Positions 8,068 to 18,884 of a DNA stretch of 36,423 bases are shown here, piece by piece (position 1 is the first letter of the stretch; every line of letters starts with the position of its first letter). The stretch covers positions 1 to 36,423 of the forward strand of contig JAOPGA020000455.1 in the NCBI GenBank assembly GCA_026419775.2, given 5' to 3'. This DNA is from Acrasis kona. Lineage: Eukaryota; Heterolobosea; Eutetramitea; Acrasida; Acrasidae. A program made the translations under genes and the position numbers. The notes under the pieces were generated by a model. It did no database searches, was not told the origin of the DNA, and worked only from the letters and a program-made list of their open reading frames with translations.

Positions 8068-9825
8068 TGGTTTTCTTGTCAATTCATGGGGTATCTTTAC
8101 ACTATCAACTCTCTTACCAAGCTCTTGCATAGATTCTTCTGACATTCTATACAATCTATTTGACGATGCTCTCTTTGTTTTTTTTGGGGCCCACTTTAAT
8201 AAGAAGTATTTAATAACGCCTTGATCAAAAGTATGCATTACTTCAGGCGGTGTCATTGTTGTTGGATCAAAATATTCTAAATCCAAAAGAGGCGTACGCT
8301 CCTTTACTCCACAAAATGGTTTGTTTGGAGAGCCATACACAGAGTCTAGTATAAAAGAACAATAAGTGCGCTTTTGAGGAATTCCATCAATACTTGGATA
8401 GCAAGTAGGAGTATGGCCCTCCACGCTACAGCCAGAGTGATAACAATAAGGACATCTAAATTGCCCACCATTCATGCACAACAAAGAGTCTCTTTCTTTA
8501 ATGTCTGCAATTAAAGAAGTCACTAAACCTCTGACTTGAAAAGGTATGGTGCTATAGTCAATCAGGACACCCTCTGTAATTAAAGCCCTTTTAATCTCTT
8601 TAACAATAAGCTGCAAGTATGACTTGTATGGAATGTCGACTTTTGTTGACATTAGACCAACAACGATTACATTCGATTGTTTAAAGCGGTACTTCAATGG
8701 TATTGTGGTATTAACCAAATAAACTGCAGTAACTCCAGTTTTTTTCTCTTTATGAAGCTGCACTCCATCTGCAAACATTTGGTATGACATAATGTGTGAC
8801 CATTTTAACGGACCATTAGTTTTCAAATCTTGTACAACTTTACCGTCATTATATTCGGTGAGTCTGTTTTTTTTTCTGTCAATGGCAGAATCATATTCAA
8901 ACCCTTTGCGCAGCGCTTTAATGTGCAATGGGTCTCGAAGTTGAAATGCAATGGCATCAGACAAATTGAAAATTGTCAAGTTTGCATTACCAGCAGTAGT
9001 AGTAGTATGTTTTATACCATTTTTAACTTGAGTTGCGACCACTTCCTTCAAACACTGCCGAGAACATCTTGGTAAAGAAATAAGGGACCAGAGTTTATTG
9101 TCAAGATCTATATTTGATTTAGGAAAGAGTTGAAACAGGACATTATCTCCAATAAGCGGCATAAACAACATGTCCGTTATCATTGTTGAGGGAATAGATT
9201 TAATAATGGAAAAGACCCCAATGTAAAATAATACCATTAAGAACGTAAAATTACAGCTGTTCAGGAACGCATATAAATAATGCTGCCGTTGAATTTTTTG
9301 AAGCAATGTTTTAAAAATTCCTCCAACGTTCCAAATTGAATACGGCTTGTTTTTTGGATTATTGAGATAATTATTGAAACTTTGTTGATGTTGCTCGTGT
9401 TCAATTATTGATGCTTTTTTATACCATGGGTCAGAAGTTTCGCTTGGGAGGCTTCTTGGAATTTTGTTTTGTGTCTCCTCGGTATGTTGGTAAGAACTTT
9501 AAGTAACTTTGATGTGTGTTGTTTTGTCGTTGTTGCGTTCTTGTTGTCTGGGTGGCCTCTTTCAATGTTACGTCTGCTACAATACTATTGCGCTCTTGTC
9601 TCTTTTAAAATATTAATACCTAATTTAAGGCTTTATAGATGAACAACATACTTGCTGTTGTTGTTTGTCCAACAGGTACTTTGAAATAGTTCTCTTTGAC
9701 GTGTAATATATCTTGTCATTTTTTTGAACAGGGACAACTCTTCTTGTACTTGATGTGCTAGACAACAGGTTCTTTACGAAAATTGCATCGTGTAACTCAG
9801 AAGCATCAATGGGTTGGTTGTACAT
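8064..9825 (-). pseudogene. TNP2-type (CACTA/Plavaka-like) transposase, truncated
   Basis: Minus strand. The likely start is the ATG at 9825 (MYNQPIDASELHD). Removing a 50-bp GT-AG intron (9651-9602) joins KQQQQ in frame to RQERNSIVADV. One frame change near 9440-9500 then leads to SETSDPWYKKASIIEHE and PYSIWNVGG. The conserved core follows: KWSHIMSYQMFADGVQLH, TAVYLVNTTIPLKYRF, a cysteine/histidine site in FRCPYCYHSG...CYPS, then TPPEVMHTFDQGVIKYFL and VKIPHELTRKP. These match the order of Pfam tnp2-like transposases (PPD.MHD..EGV in relatives). Similarity stops abruptly after RKP at about 8064, so the C-terminal third is missing. The frame from 9306 itself begins with TTG, not a start. It lies 39 bp downstream of the dioxygenase on the same strand. 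Confidence 0.72.
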
Positions 9826-9864
9826 GAACAGTTTAGATTTTGTAAAGAATTTTATTACAACAAT

Positions 9865-11373
9865 TTATGGTTGATAAAGAGAGTTTGCATCTACAAAAAG
9901 CACAATACAAAACCTTGTACCATCATACTCGCAACTCTCATGCCGAATTGTACGTGCTTTGAATTGTGCAACAGATCCAGGCTTCATCTCATATATTGTA
10001 AAAATGTCATGAAGATGCAGTTTGCCACCTGTCTTATAATCAAAGTCTCCAAAGGTAAGGGTAACACAGTGTGTATAGGGGCTGTCGTTCAAGTCTTGGT
10101 GTGTTAGACAAGGAAAGTCAAAATTGACAGCAACAGCTGTGAATGCTCCAAAGTACCTCTTCTCTCCATCAGGGATTGGTATTCTCAAAAACTGTTGAAA
10201 CATGCCAGGCAAACTCTCAAACAGATATTGATTCAACATATCCCATATGCCTATTTCGTGAAGTGCTTTAATCTACTCTTGCACTTCAGGATTGTCTGTA
10301 CCTTTTATTTTGAATACCGAATTTGTGTATCTCCTCCACCAACCAGCATGAATACCAAGCTCTAGTCCTCTTTTTGTCTTCTTAACTTGAATATTACTTC
10401 GACTTAACAAAAGATGCGTCTCTCTTGTAAGATGTTCTAATTGATACGAAGTAAGAAGATCTGTCCTTAACTCGCACAGCAAACCATGATCAGGCTGCAA
10501 TGAAAAATGGTTTGTCGAAAATAATTTGTTTTCGGACCTAAATGTCTGCTCAATTGTTTTTCGAGATCCGTCACGCTTGTTGCTTGAGGAGGGAGGGAAA
10601 CACATCTCTGAAGTGAATTTGTATCTTGATTCGTAGGACGCTTGTAGTTGAGATAGATGCTCTGGACTAATTAAATTTGACGACAAATCGTACTCATTGT
10701 TGTATATTAAATCCAACTCCTCCCTTGAGAGTAACAATCTACTCATTGTTGTCGGAAACTGTTTTCGAGGCACAATAATGGAAGAAGGCTGCCAGTTTGG
10801 GTCTATTTCAAAAAATATATTCTGCCCATCATACATCTCTACGACGTTAGTATTGAAAACGTTGGGCCTGTACTCATAATCCAACTCTGCCACTTTTTTA
10901 TTTTTCCATTTCAAAATTAATAATGAAGCACGGTCTTTGCATGCGGCCTGTACGTCCGATGATGCGCTTTCAAATTTATTTGATCTTCTTGATCTGCTTT
11001 GCAGCAAAGAGAAGTGCGTTTTGCAAACGTACCCATATCTCAAGTAATACAAAGAGCAAACATCGCTCTCAGTATTTCCTCTAAATTCTGACAACAATAT
11101 TGCTAATTCTCTAGGACTAATAAATCTCATTTTTGATCCGAATTGATTTTTAGGCCCCGACCAAACCTTTTTCAATTCCGCTGAGCAGCAGCTGCAGACA
11201 TACAACTTCGGTTGCTTCATTGTTTTGGTTGTGTTGTAATCAGTTTCAACAAAGTCATCTATGAAGAGGCCGTTGCCCGCAAACGAAAATACGCACATTA
11301 TACACCTCTGGAACACAATAAAAATCACATCTTTACGCTTCAAAGATACTGAAGGCCAACAATCTACAAACAT
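9865..11373 (-). CDS. TET/JBP-like 2-oxoglutarate/Fe(II) dioxygenase, one in-frame TAG
   Basis: The minus-strand frame starts at ATG 11373 (or, more conservatively, MKQPKLYVC at 11220). It is open for 366 codons, meets a TAG at 10275-10273 and continues in the same frame to 9865. The N-terminal part has a zinc-site-like pattern (CSCC, then C...YVCKTHF). The C-terminal about 125 residues carry the dioxygenase signature: H-x-D in THQDLND, then TFGDFDYKTGGKL, KPGSV, the distal His in TIRHES and Arg in GTRFCIVLF. This order (HxD, GG-L, PGS, H, R) is that of fungal TET/JBP-like enzymes, which oxidise 5-methylcytosine or thymine in characterised members. The single stop can be explained by C to T in a CAG codon. 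A different 2OG-oxygenase branch is possible. All metal and 2OG ligands appear present. Confidence 0.6.
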
Positions 11374-11623
11374 TATAGCGTTCCAAGGGTGTGTACTTTT
11401 TTCCTCATAAAGCCTTGAGAGCCATTGTAAGGATGTTTGCTGGACAACCTAGTTTTAAAAATTGACTACAGCACAAACGATGCTACAACCAGAGCAAGAA
11501 GAAGGAGACGCCGTTTCTAGCCGTTTTATAACAGCTTGTTAACCACAACTAGTCATTATAAAGATACTCTATAAAAGGTACTTGAAAGCACCACAACTAA
11601 AATATTAATAAACACTAAATACA
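11374..11623. promoter_or_regulatory. divergent promoter region with a TATA box at 11570-11577
   Basis: This 250-bp gap separates the dioxygenase (minus) from the AT-hook/RS gene (plus). TATAAAAG at 11570-11577 is 54 bases before the plus-strand ATG. The arrangement suggests shared or coordinated control; that is inference. Confidence 0.45.
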
Positions 11624-13655
11624 ATGCCACCCAAAAAGAGCACGCCGAAAAAGAGCGCTTCTAACGCAGGCAACAAGAGGACTCGGTCCGAACAACCCTT
11701 GGATAACGAAGCTGTCGTTGAAGAGGAAGCTTCTGAGAAGCCAAAGAAGAGAGGCAGGAAGAAGAAAGCAACTGAAGATGACAACAAAATGCCCGAAACC
11801 GTCGAAGAGGGAGAAGCAGAATCTCCAATCAGCCCTCAGCAGGAAGAGGACGTGAGCAGGTAATTAAGCACATTTTGCATTGTATCTTACGTTTTGAAAG
11901 GTCAGAGGAGAGGTCAACCTCTATAGAAGAAAATGCAAATGGCAATGTAAGTTTTTTAACGAATTTTTAATCTCACTAATTATGTTATAGGACATTATAG
12001 GTCCACAAGAGATGGCCTTGTACTCATGTACAGAGTGCACCTCCCAAAAGGTCAAGTCTTTGCCAGAAAACATACAGACGTTGCTAAATACCAGTAAAAG
12101 CACAACAATATGTTACGTGCTTACAAAGCAAGGTTCAGACCAGCTTATCTTCATCCCAAAGAAGCTTTCAACGCCAGCACAGCAACTAGTTTGGGAAAAC
12201 CACATAGAGTCTATCAAGAAGGAGAGGGAATTGAAAAAAGCAGCACAGAAGGAGCGCGCAAGGTTGCTAGAGGAAGAAAAACACAAGGAGTATGAGAAGA
12301 GGACCAGTCAACTCCAAGACCAATTAGAGCACACTGAAACTCCATTGTCACCAATAGAGAACATAAGGCCATCCATCCTTCCCACAACAGCCAATAAGGA
12401 AAGTGCTACTAAATCTGTACAAGCCAGTATCAGAGAACCAGTGGTATCTGCTACCTCAACCTCAGAAATAAAAACTTTGAAGTACAAGATTAAAAGCCTA
12501 GAGGCCATAGTGTCTGCGCTAGTTCGCAAAACAGTTGAGGTGTTTGGCGATTTCTCAATGTTGGAGCCAGATGCCCCGTACACCAAGATACCCTCTAATA
12601 TCTCTGCAGATATGTGGCCATGCGTGTACAACAAGTTATTTAGCATCAAGGACAAACATGGACACATTCACTACAGTGTATATGGCCGAGTACTCCTTAA
12701 AGATGGGGAAGTTGTAATGACCAAAGGGGATGATCAGAAGCTGAGAGAGCCCATGGGATACAAGCCAAGTTTGGAACATCCAAGCATCGCATACTCTTGC
12801 TACAACTACTTCGAGGCCCAACTGATAACTGATGTGTCTGGTATCAATTGTCACCATCCTTTCTTTGCTACATTCTTGAGATGGTTTGTTATGTATCATG
12901 GTACGTATTGTATTAGTGCGTTTGACACCCAACAAGAAGAGGAGCTGTCAGACAACAGTCTTTTTTTAAAGATGTTCCAAAGAATTTTATCACAGATGAG
13001 CAAGAATTCTACTAAAAAGACAGCATCTCAACAAACAGCTGAAAGCATCATTCAATTGCATCTTGTAGATGTTGAGAAAGAGCAACAAGAAAAAGCACAA
13101 AAGGATGTTAGAAGAATTGAGGAACGTTGTGCAAGGTCTTCAGATCAAAACAGTGCATCATCAGGCAACTCAAGCTCTAACATCAACAGTGGGAGTAAAA
13201 GTAGATCACCTTCTACTAGAGTTGGTCAAGAAGCAAGGTCTCCTACAAGATACTCTGAGGACAGTTGTTATAGAAGAGTAGACGACCACCGCTACAACGA
13301 TAGAGGATCTAGGGAATATCGTCGTTACGATAGAGGGGAGTGGGATCATACCCAATATGATGAACCATCTTCCAACACGCAGTATAGAAGGAGTCCACAC
13401 AACAAAAGATCCATCGACAGAAGATCATACAACTCCGTTTCCCCTCCTAGAAGGCCCTCTCATGACAGGACATATGACAGAAGATCTCCTTCTAGGGTGT
13501 CTGTCAGAAGGATTACATCACCAAAAGGTTCCCCTCCAAGAAGGTCTCCTTTAAGAAGGTCATCTAGAAGAGAGGAACACAGAAGATCTCCACCCCCCTC
13601 AAGGTCTCCCTCTCCAATGGCATTTGGTAGCGACTTTGATATGACAATGCACTAA
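11624..13655 (+). CDS. spliced AT-hook / RS-rich nuclear protein (648 aa)
   Basis: Exons 11624-11859, 11901-11946 and 11991-13655 join in frame across two short GT-AG introns of 41 and 44 bp; the second has a branch-like CACTAATTA. Residues 1-80 are basic with an AT-hook-like core (KPKKRGRKKK). A charged coiled coil follows (IKKERELKKAAQKERARLLEEE). A globular region of about 170 residues holds aromatic-rich motifs such as EHPSIAYSCYNYFEAQLI and HPFFATFLRWFVMYHGTY, which I do not recognise. The last about 130 residues are an Arg/Ser tail (SPPRRSPLRR, SPPPSRSPSP) typical of splicing or chromatin factors. AATAAA at about 13855 may be the poly(A) signal. It is divergent from the dioxygenase and could be host or element-borne. 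Confidence 0.75.
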
Positions 13656-13979
13656 GCATTGACATACTGTCTGTACATGCTCACAACAGTACTTTTAAAG
13701 GGGTTTTAAGAATGGTTATCGTTCGTCAAATCTCCTTTATGGCACCCTTAACATTCATTAGACAAGGCTGTTTTTGTACGAGTGGATCCATTCAAGATTT
13801 TGCTATGGTACTTTGAGAGCAATCAAGAGGACGGTTTATGTACTTTTTGTATCAATAAAATATATTTTTTCGCAAACCCAAAATCAAACTTTTGGTTTCA
13901 TTATTGGGGTACACAAACCCGACGAAAATCGCACTTTAAAAAATTAGGGAATAAATACTTTTAATAATTTGAAAAAATT

Positions 13980-14023
13980 AGACCTATATGGCGATGACTT
14001 AGTCTAGACGTTAAGACTTCGTC
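13980..14023 (+). repeat. left terminal inverted repeat
   Basis: Reverse complement of 15770-15813 with five mismatches in 44; the outer 20 bases are identical. Confidence 0.9.
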
Positions 14024-14283
14024 AAGATTAACTAGACGGAGTTGACTTCAACTAGACAAAGTTTTATTCGATTAGAATCAGTCATTGGCAGTTTCCTTCT
14101 TCATGTTAAAAACGGCTATGTACTAATAAATAGATCTCAGTCTTTTTCTGTAAATAAAGCCTTTTTTAGTTGATTAATGTATTTTGATGTGATTCAATCA
14201 ATTTATTTTCGGTTATTCTTTGTATAATTCATAACTCATTTTCCATATGACTACATCATAAAGATAAGAAAAAATCGGTTGGT

Positions 14284-15564
14284 ATGCCACGTAGAAGAGG
14301 GGAAGATCGCATCAAACTGCTACTCAATGCAGCACATGCAGCAGACAACAATCGAAATGAAGAAGTTCAAGCTGCAGTTGACATCGAACGACAGCGTGAC
14401 ATCAACGCAATTATAGAGAATGCTGAGCGACAGNAAGAAGAAGAAAATGCTTTCTTTAACAAGATCAAGAATGGAAGGCATGGTGATAATGGAGTCAAAG
14501 CTTTAACTGGGTTTTATCTTAATGAAATCAAAGAGTTGTATGCAGTAGTTGAATCAAAACTGAGAGCATTGTCAACTAGAGGCCCAAAACCAAAATATAG
14601 CCTCTTTGATCGATTTGTGATCACTCTTATGCAACTGAAGCATCTTGACACTTGGCCAAAACTAGCTGTCAACCTTAATTTAGACGAGTCATCCCTCCAC
14701 AAGCAGTTTTACAAAATTTTGTACTCTATAGAGAAGCCTCTTAAAAGAACATTCCAAAGAAAGAAAGATTATGAGGATGTTTTTAATGTTGCTGGTTCTG
14801 ACGTGTATGGTTCTTTGCTTTTAGTTGTAGATGTCCATTTTCAGCAATGCTTTCGTCCGACAAGAAGATTTGGAGATGTGAAGCACTATCACTCTTTTAA
14901 ACACTGGGATTATGGACTCAAAACACAGACCACGCATTACCTTGATGGATCTCTTCTCCATGCCACACCACATTATCCAGGAAGTACACATGACTTCTCA
15001 ATATATAAAAAGCATGTTGGGGAAATTAACTTGCTCTTAAAAAAGACAGATGAAGAGAAAGAGTATCAAGATCAAGACCTTTTACACCAACAGTATCCAG
15101 ATTCATGGGGAATCCTTGGTGACAAGGCATATGTTGGTGGTGAAAAAATCAGTAGAATGATTAGCATTGCCAAAGAAGACCAGATTGTGACATGTGCTGA
15201 TCGAGAACGAAATATATGACTCTCACGTTCACGTGTCATTATTGAGAACTTTTATGGACAAATGCTTCTACTTTGGGGAATCATGAAGCGGATCTACAAA
15301 TATGATCATGAGCATTATGACACCATTTTTTCTGTTTGTGCTAGCTTGACCAACTTCCACCTTATTAAAAACCCTTTACGTGCTGAAGAGGGTATTTATT
15401 ATAGAGATTACATTGCAAAAATCATTGAAGAAGGAAAAGAGCGCACAGAAAAGAAACAAGAGCAAAAGCAACGGTCATATCGTAAAAACAAGCGCATGCT
15501 TATAATGATGAACGAAGAGTACAAGCATGATCAGGATGGTGACAACTCTGATGACAACTTCTAA
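14284..15564 (+). pseudogene. DDE (DDE_Tnp_4-type) transposase, one in-frame TGA
   Basis: The frame opens at ATG 14284 and runs to 15564 (426 codons) with a single TGA at 15217-15219. An N-terminal charged region precedes a helix-turn-helix-like part (FDRFVITLMQLKHLDTW, LNLDESSLHKQFYKIL). The DDE core follows: first D in LLVVDVHFQQCFRP, second D in HYPGSTHDFSIYKK, and the acidic third residue in RVIIENFYGQM. The stop lies just before LSRSRVIIE. Arg is common there in relatives, so CGA to TGA is the simplest explanation. The C-terminus is Lys/Glu-rich. One codon near residue 51 contains an unresolved base at 14434. Confidence 0.85.
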
Positions 15565-15769
15565 AATCTATCCATGAAAAAGGCAATGTATATTAATCAC
15601 TTCATATTGTAAAAATAAAGTCTTTTTGTATTGGTGTTTGTTATTATTATTAGAACAATGTTTTGCTATTGCATGCTGGAATTGGAGTTAGATCAAATAA
15701 ATACGCAATGACTCGATCTTATCGTATTAAACACAATCTAATCGAAGTTGACCAAGTAATATCTGCCAA

Positions 15770-15813
15770 GACAAAGTCTTTACGTTTAGATTGAGTCATC
15801 GCCATATAGGTCT
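15770..15813 (-). repeat. right terminal inverted repeat
   Basis: Partner of 13980-14023; followed by ATTAAAC. Confidence 0.9.
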
Positions 15814-16271
15814 ATTAAACACAATTTTAAATTTACAGGGGGGTACAACTTGGTAGTGCGGTTAAATAAAATCTGAAATGAGCTATGAAGAATTTTGAGC
15901 CTGTTTTACATCTAAATTAATAAATATTTATTTTTAAAGTTTCTATATTAAAAAGCTTTTTTCCCAATTAGAGGTGCAAGATGATTTCTCGTTAAATACA
16001 CAGGGGGTCCAACGTAACAATCAATTTACAGATGAACAATTATTTATTGGTTATTTTTGACTTTTGGCTAAACCAACACGATATCAAGGCGGAGAAAGTA
16101 TTAAATATCATAATTTTATCATTTTGTAAAATAAATTCTACAATCAAAGCTAATTTGTCAAGTGTATTCAAAGTGTCTCCAGCAGTTTGACTCAATAATA
16201 TACATACATAGTATACAGAATTTAGATTGCATCTATCTGAATACTGTACAAAAAACAGTTCCACGGACAAA
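15814..16271. other. AT-rich spacer with two G-runs
   Basis: No gene seen. TACAGGGGGGTACAACTTGG at 15835-15854 and ACACAGGGGGTCCAACG at 16000-16016 resemble each other. Either could be an outer end of the pogo-like element that follows, since such ends often follow TA and begin CAG. No matching right end was found. Confidence 0.35.
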
Positions 16272-17605
16272 ATGGATGCAGTAGACATTATAGGCACAGT
16301 AAATGTGGTTGACACCTCTGATGTAGCAGACCTTGAATACTGTAAAGTCTTGAGAAATGTCATCATCCATGGAATGGAGTTTCCCGCAGATTCAATTTAT
16401 AAATATTTTTCCAGTAGCCAGTATGTTATTTTTAAATTCTATTATTGTTTGATCTTGTTTAATTTTGGGTGAGATCTTTGTTAAATCTGAGATCAATTTT
16501 TGATAAGAGACATAACAAAAAACAAACGGTATCATGCCACTATCTTTAGATAGGAACAGAGCCAATGCTGTGCTACATAGCCTAAACACTGCAATCAACG
16601 ACATCCATCACATGTTGCAAGATGTGCCAATGAACAATGAGCAACAAGATCTTATTCTACAAAGACCAAGACTAAGAAGAAGACTAAGAAGATACACTAT
16701 AAAGCAAAGACTCAACATTATTGCTTCTGCCAACACCACTAGCAAGACTGAGGCCACTAGAAAGTATAGCATCTACATCGGCACACTCAACAAGTGGATT
16801 GCCAACAGAGGTGCAATCTTTGCATCTGTCAAGGCAGGACATGGTACTAGTTGAAGTCTTGGAAATGGTTGAGATACCAAACTTGGAGTAGAGGTGGAAA
16901 AATTGATCATAACCAAAGTCAACATACTAAGGAAAGCGTGTGTACCAGTGTCTGGCACTATAGTCAGAGTTTTTGCTTTACAAGCAGCTTGTGATAATGG
17001 AATTCAAAATTTCAAGGCAACTCCAGGGTGGCTACAAAAGTTCAAGGCTAGACACAACCTTTCAACACGTTGGGGTACAAAGCGTGTTCCAAAGCTCAGT
17101 GGCAACATTGTTCAACAATTAGAAGATCATCTAATCCGTTTGAACAACATCAGGCTAGCGAACAATATCGATTACATTGTAAATATTGACGAAACTCCTG
17201 TCAACTTTGCTATCTCCGCCGACTACACTCTGGATGAAAAAGGCGCAAAAGAGGTCCTGATCCGCTCAACAGATGATCCGAAGCAACAATTGACAGCTGT
17301 GTTAGTAGCTATACTTCCAGTCAAGCCTGAGGGAATACCTCAAGTTTTCAAGATGAAACCAATGGTTATTGTGAAAGGCAGCACCGAGAGGACACTGCAC
17401 CCAAGGTACTTTGATGAAGACGCAGGAGAAGGCCTTCTTATAAGATATAGTGAGAGTGCCTTCATGACAAGTAAGCTATATGTGGATTTAATTAAGAACC
17501 TCCCGGAGCCAGTACGTGAAAGCAGAACTGTAATTGTTCATGACAACTACTCTGCACACACCACACAAGAAGTCATCAAGATAATGGAAGAGATGAAGTT
17601 GCACA
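16272..17605 (+). pseudogene. pogo/Tigger-like DDE transposase, 3' end lost
   Basis: The main frame starts at ATG 16534. A CENP-B/psq-type helix-turn-helix follows (YTIKQRLNIIASANT...TLNKWI), then a second DNA-binding part (ATPGWLQKFKARHNLSTRWG). The DDE core shows the first D in VNIDETPVNF and the second in VIVHDNYSAHT. Two TGA codons (16852 and 16870) lie in the linker; a 45-bp GT-AG intron (16841-16885) would remove both in frame. A small upstream frame (ATG 16272, MDAVDIIGTVNVV) ending at a GTATGT may be a first exon. Coding stops resembling the family after EEMKLH, where the next element begins at 17606, so the third catalytic acid is missing. Originally a pogo-type cut-and-paste transposase. 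Confidence 0.75.
17596..17605. repeat. 10-bp direct repeat left of the 17606-20082 element
   Basis: AAGTTGCACA, repeated at 20083-20092. Possible target-site duplication inside the pogo-like coding sequence. Confidence 0.6.
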
Positions 17606-17828
17606 ACTTACCACTTCGGGTGCAATAGGATTTGTAGAATGTGAATCTGGTTTTGTAACAGGCACCCAATTAAAAATCCTATTGTGAACAGCATCAGAAC
17701 AAATAATAGGCCAATTGCTTCTCCAACTCTTGTCGAGACTGTGGAATTCGGAGAGGCCGAAAGCAAATGATGGATAATTAAAGAAGATAGTCATGTATAA
17801 AAAAACAGATAAAAGACCACACGTAAAG

Positions 17829-18643
17829 TCACTTTTTAATAATTTGGCAAACATATTTGTTCATGCAATCCTTCGTTACAAGAGCTTTCCCGAGATAATC
17901 TCGGCAACTCAACTCAAACACGTCTCCCAACACACTACTGCTGTATTGAAAACACCCATGCAATGGGTGTTTCACATTAAATGTCAGTTTCTGGAGTCTC
18001 AAACTTTTTTTATCTGAAGATATTCCTAAAACGCGTGCGTATTTGATGTCATTTGACCCTAACCGATACATGACATTGTCGCCCTCTTTAATTGTGTGTT
18101 TGGTGTTGAATTGTTTTCTTTCTGGATAGCACGAAGGATACAGGTATCCCACTGTCTGCATTATCATCTCCTGTTTTGAGATCCAATGCTCAAGATGACG
18201 GTAATTTGACTTCTGTATATATCGGCGGAAAACTCGATGCTTTGCCTCAAATGGTCTGGTCCACCACAATATTTAAAGATAATGAAGCCCCACTGCTCCC
18301 CCTCGTTGTTTGCATCAAATGCGTTGTTTCGAGTGCGTTTTCTGCTTACTTTCGCAGTATGGTATTCATCAATCTTTTTAATTTTGTTGTCCAAGTAATA
18401 TTTTTCGATGAGAGCTTCGTATGATAAATTCATTGTTTCGTGAGATTTCAGATGGCTCTTGACACCGTTCTTAGATTTAAAATGATTTGCGCACAGAGGA
18501 CATAAATAAAGAGGAGTTTTAGGGTTCCCTCTCTCACAATTATTTGATGGGCATATTCCTTCTAACACGCATCCCCCAACTCTTTGCACACGGTATTGCA
18601 GATTCTTCGCTTCTAGTTTATGTGTGCATTGGCAATAGAACAT
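17829..18643 (-). pseudogene. TNP2-like transposase remnant: zinc-finger N-terminus fused to C-terminal part
   Basis: The frame opens at ATG 18643 (MFYCQCTHKLEAKN) and has a C2H2 zinc finger (YLCPLCANHFKSKNGVKSHL). Around 18270-18290 a change of frame joins it to ILWWTRPFEAKHRVFRRYI, a motif found near the C-terminus of TNP2-type transposases (W.MRFEAKH..FK in relatives). It continues to 17829 with a small beta-rich domain (EGDNVMYRLGSNDIKYARVL). The whole catalytic centre expected between these parts is missing, so this is an internal deletion derivative. It complements 8064-9825, which has the centre but not the C-terminus. Confidence 0.6.
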
Positions 18644-18884
18644 TCAAAGTTGGTGATATTGTAAGGAGTTTGTAAAGCATCGACCCAAAAAGTTTAACAA
18701 AGATATTCCAGACATGCTCAATAATTGGTTTGTGTACGATAGCATATTACTCAAGTCACGATAAATAGTGGTGTACATTTGTCAACTTCGTTTAATTATC
18801 CACCAAATGATGGAAGTCAACCCCACGCTCTTAAAATGAAGAACTTGAAGAAACATGAACGAAACGTAGAAAACAAAAACAAAC

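Larger units (their letters stand above)
13980..15813 (+). mobile_element. Harbinger/IS5-like DNA transposon
   Basis: Terminal inverted repeats of 44 bp (13980-14023 and 15770-15813) match at 39 positions, beginning AGACCTATATGGCGATGACT. ATT flanks both ends (13977-13979, 15814-15816); shifted by one base this reads as TTA, the usual Harbinger-type target. The single transposase frame fills the middle. Subterminal DNA on both sides carries related TCTAGAC/TCTAATCG words. The element is 1.83 kb and looks recently active apart from one stop. Confidence 0.85.

Noticed and set aside
9244-9306. Apparent N-terminal membrane segments of the transposase frame starting at 9306
   Set aside because: The frame starts with TTG and continues upstream without a stop to about 9500. 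The hydrophobic stretch is inside the transposase, not a signal peptide.
12308-12935. Minus-strand frames over the AT-hook/RS gene
   Set aside because: They are antisense to a well-supported spliced gene and have no recognisable features.
16852-16872. Two TGA codons in the pogo-like transposase as evidence for TGA reassignment
   Set aside because: A 45-bp GT-AG intron covering both keeps the frame and fits the intron sizes seen elsewhere in the window.
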